64,000 nucleotides of DNA, taken from Patagioenas fasciata. Lineage: Eukaryota > Chordata > Aves > Columbiformes > Columbidae. Below are positions 49,060 to 60,945 of this stretch, in pieces (within the stretch, counting starts at the first letter, position 1; each line of letters starts with the position of its first letter). The stretch lies in the NCBI RefSeq assembly GCF_037038585.1, contig NC_092522.1, forward strand, positions 51,709,661 to 51,773,660, written 5' to 3'. The notes under the pieces are model-generated. The model ran no database searches, was not told the origin of the DNA, and was given only the letters and a program-made list of their open reading frames with translations. A program made the translations under genes and the position numbers.

Positions 49060-49330
49060 GTAAAGATACAGCCATTAACATCAGAACTTGCCTTCTCCTA
49101 TGCAAAATTTCATAACCATTGTTATAACTGTTTTTAATAATAAGCCATAGCTATGCTACCAAGAAAAGCAAATATAATGTACTAAAATGTGTGTTTGGAC
49201 ATTTATTAAACTGGTGAAAGAATAAGTCAGATATATTTGATGCTGCATAGTGTATCTGTATTAGTTTTTATGCTTAAAATACTTGCCAAGGGCTAAATCG
49301 AGTAGTTTATAAAACCTGTGATATTCTGAC
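49060..49330. promoter_or_regulatory. Candidate enhancer-like block with POU and SOX motifs
   Basis: An AT-rich island with no open frame contains an octamer-half site (CTATGCAAAATT) and, about 10 bp on, a SOX core (CCATTGTTATAAC), plus TTTTTAATAATAAGCC and GTTTTTATGC. POU and SOX sites close together are typical of neural and pluripotency enhancers, but spacing and order here differ from the tight composite element. Inference only. Confidence 0.2.
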
Positions 49331-52300
49331 TTTACACATTTTCTTTTCTTTCCTGTCAGGTTCTGAAAGGTTGGCTGCTCCCAATCTAGGGCAAGCAACA
49401 TTTAACATCATAGCAATCAGCACTGATCAAAGCTACTTCAGCTGAAAGTTCATTTTTTGCCTGTGATACTGAGCATTATTTGCCATGGTGCACACTGGCA
49501 GTGTATGATCCTTTCCTCTGAAGGGAGAAGTCCTCAGTGAGACACATGGCAATGAACAAATTAACTGTGTTTGTTGTTTATAACATCTGCTCTAAGAAGT
49601 GGCTCTGCTGCCAGCAGAAATGCTGCCAAGGGCCAGAGGAGCTCCTTAAAATGTCAAAGTTTTCCTTACTCTCACGTTATCAAAGATGTTGTTGAGACAA
49701 TCGTGATGAAGTTCACCCCTTCCTGAGGACCCTGCCTGTCAGGAGGCTCAATTTCTCTCTCTCCCAAACGGTATCTGTGTTTCCCAGCTGAGGCGGCCTC
49801 AGCTTCACATGGCACATACGTGACTTGCCTCTGTTCTGTGAGCCACAGGGACACAACAGGAGGAAACAGGTATCCTGAGAGAGCATTTATCTTTCCTCCT
49901 CAAGTTGTTGCCTGTGAGAAGTTCCCTAAAAGCATCTACAGAATTTTGATCCCTCTTTAAAACGCCCTCTTGCTCTGATGTTTATGAAAACCATGCCGCG
50001 ATACAGTCAATCCAAAGTTTCAGTGAGCTGAGACAAGAGCTCCTCAAGTTGCTTTGATTCCACCAGGCACAGTCTTTCCAACAGCCTCCCTCAGGGCATG
50101 CTTCTTTGTGCCTGAAGTTATATTTTCAGAGGAGTATTCAGAAAGAAGGTCTTCTCTCCATCAGCAGAGAGTCTAGCCAGATGGGTCCCCTGGGGTTAGG
50201 GTCACTCTTAGGGAGCTCTTCCCTTCTTTGCTCTCCCTCCACCACATTTCCACAGTAAGTGTTTTTGTACCTCAGCAGGCTGTAAATAGAAGTCAACGGG
50301 AAGGGCAGGCAAGGTTGATCAGCTTTGCACACAGCAGGAGGTGCTACTGCAGTCATCAAGAATTAGCACATGGGTTTGAACACCAGAACAGAAAGACAGC
50401 AAAGATGTTACACCACACATGCATGTTTGAGCTCAGCGTCACTGAAAAGACTCCAAGAAGCAAGGCTCTGTCACAAGTAGCACCATGCCACTGCCTTCAA
50501 ACCAGCCACTCCAGATTTATACCCACGCCGGCTCTTGCATCCTGTCTTCCAGAGGAAGCATTGCAACCTTGGATTAACAATTCCCATTAAGAAAAAAAGG
50601 AGAGTGATATTAACAGATCACAATCACCTGTACATCATTTGGAAAAGAAGAGCTCCTTATCAACTTATGTAAAATCACAAAATAAATGCAATGTGTTATT
50701 TATTCTCTATGATGATAAGCAATTCATGTGTTGGTTTGGAATATTCTGTGATAATAGAAGATAATTTTCTCATTTTTACTGACAACATTAAAACCCAGGG
50801 AGCCTTTTCATTGACTAGTTCATTTTAATTTGTCCCAAACAGCCAAACAAAAATTGAAAACAATGCAGCACAGCAGTGACACAACAGAGTAATTCTGAAG
50901 GCAGATTTTATAGATATAAACGCCAATAAAGGTTTTTTCTTCCAAGTAGTGTAGAAACTTGCCTCCATCAGTAATATCCAAAGGCAAGCTCTTGGGGCTT
51001 GTGGTGGATGTCATAACTGTAAGTTTAGCAAATGTGTATGGAAACCTGATGGGTTATTTATAAAGGTCTCCGATGTAAATATTGATGAGCCAACTGTTTA
51101 GCTTTGTTACTCAGCATACATATATCGTATGTGTGAACCAGAAACCTAAAAAGCTTAGCCAACAATGAAACTCTCTGGATATAGAAAAACACCCTCTGAG
51201 GCCTGCAGGCCTGTTGTTGTAGTTCCCCAGTATCAAAATGTCAAGACAGCTAATCTCAATGCTCAATTCTTTGTTTCCTACAAGTATATTTTTATATTTA
51301 CAAAGATTTTTTATATTTGCAAAATATAGAATAGAAACATATTTGAGTGCTCAAACACGTTACTTCCCCCCAGAAATCTTGATGTCCACATGCTGTCATC
51401 CAGGTATGCTCTTTCGAGTCTGAAAGCCATCAGTTCTTAGGTTCTTTTCTTAGGTCCATCTGCAAGTAGAGGCAGACCATTAAGATTCGCATTTATACCT
51501 CAGAGACAGAGAAGCCCAAAAGCAGGAAGAAGTTGAAACTTTGCAGCAGGTCACTGGAGATTTTCTTCATCCATACACATAAACAGTCCAAAAGGACCAC
51601 AAAGCCCTTAAGGCAGGCTGGATTCAGAGCTCCAAGTTCATGCTCACTGAAAAGGGAGGATCTTCAGGCTGTTCTTCACTGTGGCTGGTGACATGATACT
51701 ATTTGCAATTCTGTCAACTTAGAATGAAGATGGTGGAGTTGTATTAGCAGTCCCAAGAGGTGAAGAGTTGAGATGTAGCATCAGTTAATTCAGGGAGAGA
51801 TTTTGGTTTAAAACCTACTAACTACAACCAGAGACGTGGGAGGTGGGGAAAATGGAGATGTTAAAATTTGCTGATTCTCGGAAATCAGCATATTCTACAG
51901 ACACAGTCAGATTTTGATGAAGTTTTGGCAAAATCCAACTATGGGTTCAATGGACATGTGCCTTTTGTTCAAGTTGCCTTACCTGACTCCTAGCCAGATC
52001 ATCTCTTCTACTGTCTTGAAGTCAGAGAATCCAATATCTGCTGTAGCTTCCGACCAACACTTCTTTCCTTCCTGAAGTAGAATTCTTTTCTTCTCTTTCT
52101 TTGCCCTTTTTTATGTTTTTTCTTTTCCCCCAGCAGAAAAAGTACTCTAAGACTTATACCAGATGAGGTCCTAATGATATGTCTCCTGCTTTCTTCTTTA
52201 TGAAAATGCAAAAGCAGAACAATTCCTCATCTCCTTGACAGTACCACTAATTTTACACAGTTTTCTCACCAGTATGTTGCAGCAAGGGGAAGTGCTCTGA

Positions 52301-54112
52301 TGAAGAAATGAGCATCTTGTCCTAGTTTCATAATGGCTTGACGTTAGGGCCTAATGAGAACTACTTGAATGCCTCAAACACTTTTTCTTTCTCCTTTCCA
52401 TCTTTCTTCCCTCACCAGCTAGCCTTGTGATCACAGTAATAATGTTCTTACGCATCCCTTAAAATCCTCATGCTACTCTATTCCTCCAGCCCAGGAGGGC
52501 TTTTCTGCAAGTTACAATGTTTTGTGATTGTTATCTCATTTTGTAAACCACATATCAAAGCTAATATTAACCATATATACACCTTATTGGACTTGTACCC
52601 TGGGCATCATTGTTTGCTCTTCAGTGAGCCTCAGCATAGCACCGCGTGTGGCAGACCTGGCAGTTACCTTGATTTTTTTCTAAACTCTCTTTGTCCTTCC
52701 TCTAAACTGGTTTGGGGGATTCAGCTGTCACACACCAGCTCATTCTCCTTCTTCCTTTCATATGCACCATAAAAGAACATTTTTTTTTCCTTCTCTATAG
52801 CCCTATGTGTTCAGACCACTGGTCTCCTTTTACACCTGCAGTGCTATTGCATTGTCCCTATGAGGCAGCTGCTTCCTATTGTATTAGCATCACCTGGGAC
52901 ATTGAAGGGACATTCAACAGGCTGGCTATTTAGCAGCATGTAGAAGACTTTTACCCTCTAGCTGTGCAGCAGTACACTGGACAATTCTCCATTCTATTAT
53001 TTCAATCAGCGTCTTTAACAAAACTGCACTAAAGCTGTTGTGGTAACTTGTGTCCAGAGATTCAGGAAACGCATTTCATTTCCTTCAGTGGAGACTTGGG
53101 CTTATCACAGCAAAGTCAAATCCTTTGGGTTTTTATTGCATTAGTCCTGCTAGTGAGAGTTGAGCATTAAAATCCCAAACAAATAATAGTTTAATACATC
53201 ACACAACAGCAAGCAGGCATTGCCAAAATCTAAAAGGCATGACATTTGCGATTTTATTTTTGAGCAAGACTTTTTCTTCTTTACAACTGAATCCTGAAAA
53301 TTGTTCCACAAAAAGGAGACAGACAGACCAGAATATACCTTTCCTCTGAAATAGAAGATTAAATGGAAATGCTGAATGGCAGATCCTTAAAACCTGGAGA
53401 TGAGATTGTCAAAAGACTTAATAGTTGCTGTACTCTTATTTCTTTTAGACTTAAGAGGAAGAAAGTCACTTATCAGATAAATTAATATAAAACTTCCTAC
53501 TTGCCATATGTTTTAAGTCATCTTAGTCTCAACAATTTTAATAGTTCAACTCTATTCTGATTGAAAGTTCCCTTCCCCGGTTGTTCTCATTTGCTAGCAT
53601 TTTCTGCTGAGAAGTGAAATAGTACCGTGGTATATTATAGCAAAGGAAGGAAAACATGTATCCATATGAACAGAGATTTTATGGGCTCAGAAAACTGGGA
53701 TTTAAGGCATAGCTAAAAGCCAGTAGTGTTAGTAGAAACCAATTAGTAAGCCACATCTATGGGAATTAAATTCCCTATAGGGCCCTGTAGATTTTTTTCC
53801 TAAATAGGTAAATAAAGTAAGCATTGTGTCCCAAGCTAGTGGGACACACCTGACACCTAACTGAGCTTGGGAAACTAAAGTGGGCTAATCTACATGGAAA
53901 TTAACACCTTCCTGGTAGTGAAAACAAAACCTGAGTAGAATACAACAGAAGTAGGATAACAAATTCTCAGCTTTGCATGGGGAGCCCCTCTGAATTCACC
54001 TTGGAGGGCACAAGCTGATTTGCACAGATGGAAAAGATTTTTTTCTCCATTAAGCTGCTCTGGAGCACAACTCTCTGCTTGGCGTGGTCCCTTGCGAGGG
54101 TCTTGGTCTTGG
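49331..54112. other. Non-coding stretch
   Basis: About 4.8 kb without a supportable gene. Frames at 50228-50590 (plus, 120 codons), 52470-52772 (plus, 100 codons) and 53890-54162 (minus, 90 codons) have no domain, and none carries convincing paired splice signals. The 52008-52211 minus frame is Lys/Arg-rich because of a T/C-rich plus strand. No repeat was recognised before the CR1 at 54113. Confidence 0.5.
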
Positions 54113-54300
54113 ATCACAGAACCACAGAATGATTTGGGTTGGAAGTGACCTCTGGAGATCATCTAGTCCAACCCACCTGCTAAAGCAGGTTCACCCAGAG
54201 CAGATCACACAGGAATGCATCCAAGTGGGTCTTGAATGTGTCCAGAGAAGGAGATGCTACAACGTCTCTGGTCAGTCTGTTGGTCCAGGATGGTTCTCTG
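54113..54300 (-). mobile_element. CR1 LINE 3' fragment, 5'-truncated
   Basis: The minus-strand 3' end lies at 54113: ATCACAGAACCACAGAATGA then TTTGGGTTGGAAGTGACCTC, TGGAGATCATCTAGTCCAAC and CTGCTAAAGCAGGTTCACCC, all hallmarks of a common avian CR1 3' UTR. The adjoining minus-strand frame keeps a short CR1 ORF2 tail, RDVVASPSLDTFKTHLDAF. Sequence beyond about 54285 no longer follows the consensus, so the truncation point lies there. The UTR type differs from the 46044-46640 copy, indicating a different subfamily and an independent insertion. Confidence 0.93.
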
Positions 54301-54997
54301 CACCTTAGGGGAGGCACATTCCCACCTTCCTTGTCCATGGGCAGAGGCTGTGCTAGAGGAACAGCTTCCTCATAGCAGCATACAAAGGTCAAACCAAACC
54401 CAAGGTATTTGTTTTCTAAAAAATGGTGGATAATATCTCAGGAAAACCATTAAATGGTATAGATTTCATTCCTATCATGGCAAATGGCTTCAATTTAGAT
54501 ATGTAAATATCTGTGTTTGATCTGGAGAAATTAAGCATGGGTGCTGGTTCAGTAGACAAGATGATGTCATGCTTCAGATTATTCCCTCATTTCCTCTTGG
54601 TGCTTTACCACACTGGGCATATACTGAGCCTGTCTATTGTCAAACTATGTGTGGCATGCTGGTGAGCAAACCAGCCAGAAAACAGGAGAAATTGCTATTT
54701 TTGGTTTGACTTCATAAATCAAGGCTGCCGTGCTAACCTAAATAAGCACAAATATTTCCAGAAGGCTGCATTTTCAGGGTTTTTTCCCTAATGCAAAGAG
54801 CAGCAAGTTATTATTCTGTCAATGAGCAAACAAGAACACTCACAACCATTTGGTTGAAGCAGCTTTCTGCTACTACCACACAGCACATCCTCAGACTGAT
54901 GGCCCAGCTCAGGGAGGTATGCACAGATCCCAGAGCACCAGCTTGTTCTTCCAGGCAGGTCCTGCAGCCCAGACATGTCCCCGAACAGCCCTCTCTC
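54301..54997. other. Non-coding stretch
   Basis: No gene or additional repeat was recognised. Sequence just right of 54300 may be pre-insertion flank. Confidence 0.45.
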
Positions 54998-55039
54998 CTT
55001 GTCCCCTCCTTATTCCTCCTTGTCCCCTCCTTATTCCTC
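54998..55039 (+). repeat. Two perfect 21-bp tandem copies
   Basis: The unit CTTGTCCCCTCCTTATTCCT plus C occurs twice without mismatch at 54998-55018 and 55019-55039, followed by CTCCTCC. Being a multiple of three, it leaves open frames undisturbed and produces repetitive peptides in several overlapping frames (for example KEGTRRN on the minus strand). This explains part of the cluster of 96-155-codon frames here. Confidence 0.9.
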
Positions 55040-55849
55040 CTCCTCCCTGTGCACATGTGTGGGCAGGCAGCCCGATTCCTAGCCTGGGTGTCAGGAAACA
55101 ATTCATTCGCCTAGAGCTGCAGAACCAGGCTAATCTGAAGCATGTCAGGGAGCACAAAGCAGAGCCGCACGGGTCAAAGCATAAAGAACACAGACCTGGA
55201 GATGAAAATAATTTTGTCTTTAAATCCACAGCGAAAAAGGTCAGCCTGCAATCTCCCCTCCTAAAGATAAGTCAGAAGGACAGTGTGTATCTCTCTCCTG
55301 AAGCTTTGTTAGTTTGAGCAGTTTTGTTAGCTGGAAGAGTTACACGGAGGGAGGGTTAGCACATTCCTCTTCAACTCCATTGTGCCAGAAATTTCCCTAG
55401 AAGATTTCATATCGCATCCTCAGCTCCATAGCACATTTACAAAAAAAAATACTATGTGACAAGCACAATCAAATCCATGCACAATGAAAGCAGATGTAGT
55501 GAAATTATTTTATAGATGCAAGCTAACGTGTCCATCAGTGTGCTGCAGTGCCAAAAAGCTGAAAGTTGTGTGAGAAGGGAGGAAAATCAAGTTCAGAAAA
55601 GCAGAACTGTCACAGATTGTGATCAGCCAGTGTCAGTCCAGTCTATTCTGCTACAACTTTCTTTTGCAAGAGGATAGGGTAACAAAAAATTTGTATCTGG
55701 AAAAGAAAGAGTAAAGAGAGCCACTGGCTTATGCCTGAAAGGAATTTCTCCAGCAGCACGGAGAGACTCATTAGAATTTTTCCCATGACACACCACAAAA
55801 GATGGCTGGGGAAAACAAAGTGAGATGCTGGAGCTCAGTATATTTCTTT
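55040..55849. other. Non-coding stretch
   Basis: No gene supported. Open frames extending from the 21-bp repeat end by 55317 without domain features. An A-run lies at 55440-55449. Confidence 0.5.
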
Positions 55850-56060
55850 GTCCTTGAGAAGCCTGGCCTTGCTGAATCTCACGGGCTGATGCATGCATAA
55901 TTTGGGGCAGCTGATTAAGTTTATTGTGTTCCTGACTTAAATCGAGAGGAGTGAGGGAGGGAGGGGAAAAAGAAACAAAGTTGGCTTTAATTAAAGCTCT
56001 GCTATTGTCTTTAATATTTACATAATGTGCTATCATAATTGCCCCTGATTGGAGGCTCAA
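55850..56060. promoter_or_regulatory. Candidate enhancer-like block with perfect 14-bp palindrome
   Basis: Contains GATGCATGCATAATTTGGGG, CTGATTAAGTTTATTGTG, the perfect palindrome GCTTTAATTAAAGC at 55984-55997, and ATTGTCTTTAATATTTACAT followed by TATCATAATTGCCCCTGATT. These are homeodomain, forkhead and SOX-like cores in a tight cluster. A minus-strand frame of 172 codons (55623-56141) crosses the block but has no domain features, and I treat it as chance. Conservation cannot be judged from one sequence. Confidence 0.27.
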
Positions 56061-59000
56061 GATGCACAGAAGAAAATGACAGGCTGGAAGTCCCCAGCTG
56101 AGGAAACAAAAACCAAGACAAACCCTTCCTCCTTCCCCCATTGCTCCAAGTCAAATCGAAACCCAATGAAAAGGAATTGTGCCGGGGGAGCACTTTATAA
56201 AGCTGAGAGCTCTGACATGGGCTCAGACCAGAACACCTCCTTCCCCACACCAGTAGACTGTGAGGAGATGGCTGCGCTGCCAGAGATGGTTGCATCTACT
56301 GGCTTCACACACCTGGTCAGATGTGTGCTGTTCCTCTGGTGCAGGGCTGGACACTTGGCAAAGGTTGGGAGAGCTCCTAAAACTGCTGAGGGTGTCTGAG
56401 GCTAATTCCCAGATTTCCCAGAGAAGGTCACAGTGGGGAGCAGACCACGAACTCCACAGAGGAAGGAAGCAATGCTTCCTCAGAGGAGGATAATAATTCC
56501 TTCAGATCCATTTGCTGATGTTAATCATAAGGAGTTTCTAGAGATGAGGTGAACATGTAATTCTATTGGAAATTAATACAACTGTCAGTGCTTCTTAAAA
56601 AGAGTAAGAAGTCGAGACCTGAGTCAAAGATGGGGACCTGCTGCAGCCTGGGGCTGATCTCCAATAGGGTTCTGAGTGCTATGGACCAGAGCCATCTCTA
56701 TAGTGTCCTGGGCTGCAGCCACAGATCTCCTGATGTTGCAACGCAGATGCTTCTAACCACTTGCACATGCAGCACAGGTAGCTCACAAAGAGATCTTTTA
56801 AGCAGCTGTGTGAAGTCCTTTTTGTTTTGGGATTGCAGACATTTTGTTTATACATACATGCAAAGGCAAGCACCATTCTACTCTTAGTGTTGCTGCAACC
56901 ACTTGGAAGGAAAAATATTCATTGCGGTCTCCTCCATGGAAAACTCCTTCTTGTTTTTTCCATTTACTTTCTTCATAGAAAACTATAGTTAAACACACTT
57001 TATGTTCTTTTTGTGAAAATAACTATGTCAAGATTGCTGGTGATAAAGACGATTTCATCAACTGGGAGCAATAATTAAGTTTATGCGACATTAATGTCGG
57101 TTCACTTTGTAACACACCAGAGTGTTGTGCAAAAATATGGATTTGTCTACACATGTTTTTCTCACGCATTTAAGATCTGTATCTAAAAGAGAGTCACAAC
57201 TGGATCAAAGTGTTCTCTGTAGATTGTGCAGGTCCAAGCTGTATTCGCAAGGGCTTCCACAGGTTCACCTAATGAGCAAAATGCTGATTTTTTTTTTAAT
57301 TTTTTTTTATTTAGTCTTAACAATGTCATCACTGAACATTTTGTTCCTGATTTTTTCCTAACAGCCATGGAAAACTCCCATTTCATAGATACACAAAGTG
57401 CCACAATTCATGTTTAATGGTTCAAGGGTGGAAATCCATGTTTGCAAAAAGCTGCAAATCAGCAAAGCTCACAAATACCCCTTCCCAGTGGATGGATAAG
57501 GGAGAAACAGCATACAATGTAGTAGACCATGTATTTACAGCCTGTACACTGCCTTCATTACAAGCAGCTCCTCTCCATTTCTCCTGGAGTAAGAGACTGA
57601 GGGAAAGCAGAACATTTTAAGCTTAGTCCTCAAGGCAGAATGCCAGTTACAGCATTCTACACCTAACTGCACCTTTTGCACTAGTGGTCCTGCTGAGAAA
57701 TACTTGCTGTGTTGCAGAGCCTATGCAATGCCTTCTGGTTGGATTGGTGTTTATAGTGATCTTTCTGTAAATGATATGATCACACCAAGCCATAGCAATG
57801 AAGCAGCTGGGACATGGGAAATACATCTACTATCACCAGTCACTGCTGGCGTAGTAGGTCTCTTGGAGAACGGGGATTAAACTACAGTAATCTAAGTTAC
57901 TTTTCAGCATTAGGTTACTTTTTCATATGAGTATCAGCATATCAATCTACCAGACTTTGACTTCGCATGTTTGATCATTTTGCTTTAATTTTCCAGGTGT
58001 TTCAGTACAGATAAACCAAAAATTAGTATCTGTACCTCCCTTCAGATCATAGCTATGACTCATGAAGTTTATGCATTGACTTGGAAATACAGTGCTGCAT
58101 CATTCTCACTATATAACAGTGATAATGTACAGAAACAGTATTGATGCTTCACACATGATATAACCTATTTAGTGGTGGGGAAGGCCTATATGTGCTCTAC
58201 TGTTTTCAGTAGCTCCTGACTCAGAATACAGCAGGGACCACTAGCAGACTCAGGAACTACTTAAAGGTTTAGTACTCTCCTCCAATCCATTACTTACATT
58301 CTTTCCTCTTCAATATAAAAATGACAATGCTAGAAGTGCATTACCATCATTAGATATGCAAGACCCTACAAATGCCTGGGAAACCACTTACAACATCTCT
58401 CTAGATCCTGTGCTATAATCATCATGACAGTATCCGAAGTAGTCCAGTTGCTGGTACCAGTGAGAATTTTCTGCCAGTAATCATAGACCTTGCAGAAATG
58501 GATGCTGGCAGAAAAAGAGAAGTTTTCCTAGAGGCTAATAAAACTGAAATTCAAGAACCATATATTGCTTTTCTCCCTCAGATTATTCCACTTCAAACAG
58601 TCAGGCTTAGGCTTCTCTGTGTGAGGCCACCTTTTGCCTATGATAAAATCTGAGTATAAAGATAACTCACCAGGAACAAAAGCAAGTTTTCAAGAGAAAT
58701 GCCAAGCAGGACATAAAGAACGGTGTGGAAAGAGTGCTTCTACCCTAATCTACACTGGAAAAAAAACTGTAAAAGTTTGAGCTTTAGCACAGGCTGGTGC
58801 TTTATTCTGGGCCTAGGCATTCACTCAGTTCTGCAAAGAAAAAGAATATAAGATAGGGTAGAAACTGCTCTGTATGTAGGAGCCAAACTGTCAGTGGAAA
58901 GGGATATTTTTTCCTTCTTTTGGTGCTAAGCAGTCTGCTTTATCCTAACAGTTTGTGTTTGGAGTACATTTCCAGACACATAAAAGTTATGTGGGAATAA

Positions 59001-60439
59001 GGTACCTGAACAGGTAGTACTTTTTAAAACTCTATTTAGATGGTATTTCAAAGTGAATATGAACATGTAGCATTGGTTGCGGTAGAAGCTCCTTCTGTAA
59101 CTTACCATCTGCCACTGCACAGTGCATTACAACACTTATTGGCTTTACTTAACTGTTGATGAAAAACTACCATCAACAGCTGCCATCACTCCCACTACAG
59201 ATTGTAATAAAGAATAGCCCGTTTGGCTCATAGCCCTCATTCTCCTGCTCTACAGAAACAAGAGCAAGGAAGCCCACAAGGAATCAGTAAAATTGTGAGA
59301 CAAGAAAAGATGGTTAGAACAGCCTTGACAATCACTTAGAAAAAAAAAAAATCTATCTATCTATGGGCAATTAACAAGAGTCCAGTCCTGTCTTTCACTG
59401 AGGTCTTGCATGGACTTCAGTGGAAGCAGGGATGGTCCACCAGCCTATTAAAAAAAAATCCACTGGCCTATTATAAATGTAAACATTTTTAATCGGGTAT
59501 GCACTCATTTTCAAATTCTAGAATTTTGCCTTGTTTTAATGTTTTTCATAAATCAGGCTTAGTTTACCCCACTTGTAGTTAAGTTATGAAATCTTCTGCT
59601 TCATCGGCTCTGGGGTTTATTGGCTAGATATTCAGAAGAGCTCTACCTCAAAGAGGTTGCCAGGATCTCAACAGTTGTCTAAAATTTCTACTGGAAAATT
59701 GACTGATCAGAATCATTTTGGACGGTCTCATTTTCAGACTGAGGAAACCCAACTTCTTGAAAATATGCCTTCAAACATCTGCTTGTAGCTATTGTTCCTA
59801 ACCCTAATCTGGAGTCCTTTGTTATCCACATTTAGAAGGGCAATATAGGTGGATCACTGTCAGTGTGAAAAATGTTAATGTTTCGTTTTATGTGAAGTCT
59901 AATAAAATTAGCAATACAGACACATTTATTGCTCAATATGTCCTCCAAGTGAAAAGAAAGGCTCCACCCATGATCTTCACAGATCAGTGAGAAGATGAAA
60001 GATTTGAATAGCTGGAACAATCAGCAGCTGTGCAGTGACATGCACATGTGTAGAAATCCCAACAGATGTACAGACACAGAAAGCACAGAGCTGCAACACG
60101 GGCAGATTGTGCTTTAACCAAACTTCACTTAGACCTCCTTAAATGAGAAATTGTAGAGAGAAGTACACTATGAGTTCGTCCAGTAAATGACTAGCCTAAG
60201 AATAGGTTTAGAGATATGGGAAATGAACTATTCTCAGAGCTATTCAAGAACAGTAGGCTATTTTCAGGCTCTTGTCTTGTTTCCTTTACCTATTTAGTAT
60301 ATTTTCATTTTCCACTCTAAGAAGTCCACATCATGTAATTTGAAACAATTAGTTATATTTGGAACTAGAAAAAAAGGATTTTTCCCTTTAATTTCCATGG
60401 TTCTTGATCCTGTACAAGAAAAGAGCAGTATCTAAACAG
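56061..60439. other. Non-coding stretch
   Basis: About 4.4 kb without a supportable gene. Frames at 56049-56399 (116 codons) and 56588-56887 (99 codons) are unrecognised. T-runs lie at 57290-57312, and a short (ATCT)n follows an A-run at 59341-59364. A donor-like GTGAGT on the minus strand at about 58672 follows a hydrophobic open segment, but no usable acceptor precedes it. Confidence 0.5.
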
Positions 60440-60945
60440 AGGAGGAGTGAGCATACAAACAATATTATCAAAGTATGTGAGACTGGCAAGACCAGTGCTG
60501 GAACACTGCAGGTAAATCTGTTACCTAAGTTTTTAAAAAGACATTTGAAAATTCAAAGAGAGGCAGAAAGGAGCCAGAAAAGTTTTCCATCAGCCAGAGA
60601 AAATGTGTCACAGTAGAAGAATGAAGAAGCTCAGCTTGCTGGGAACGAGGAAGTCAAGATAAAGGACAAACATCAAGAAGTGACTTGACAAAGTCCATAG
60701 AAAATATTTCCCTGGGATAAACAAGCAGCTAGCAAACCTCTGGACTGGATGGTCAAACATAAAGCTATGCAGTTTCAAAGGTATAAATAAACCTTATTTT
60801 CAGTTCTTCTTACCAGGCTCATCTCTAGCCCCTCCAATAAGAGACACAAACTCATGGAATAAACTACCAAAGGAAATGGTGACTCTTCTATCTTTGGCAT
60901 TTTCAAATTTGGACCACCCAAGATATTTCATAGTCTTTTTTAGAT
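60440..60945 (+). mobile_element. Ancient CR1/L3-type LINE fragment, decayed
   Basis: The plus strand keeps, in order, several conserved blocks of old CR1-clade ORF2 C-termini. These are GAGACTGGCAAGACCAGTGC with TGGAACACTGCAG (60479-60511), ATGAAGAAGCTCAGCTTGCT, an AGTGACTTGACAAAGTC block, and CTCATGGAATAAACTACCAA with GGAAATGGTG and TCTATCTTTGGCATTTTCAA (60852-60906). In intact elements these correspond to the region from LVRPVLEYC-like through the WNKLP-like motif. Stops and indels break all frames; the 60404-60616 open frame is fortuitous. It is older than the 46044 and 54113 copies and similar in age class to the 905-1347 relic. No 3' octamer end was found. Confidence 0.55.

Noticed and set aside
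54850-55317. 155-codon plus frame and companions on both strands
   Set aside because: Their repeated peptide comes from the 21-bp tandem duplication, and several frames on both strands are open at once.
55623-56141. 172-codon minus-strand frame
   Set aside because: No domain, signal or homology recognised; it runs through a palindromic AT-rich block that looks regulatory rather than coding.
58673-58725. Hydrophobic minus-strand segment before GTGAGT
   Set aside because: No acceptor with a pyrimidine tract precedes it; hydrophobicity follows from T/C-rich composition.
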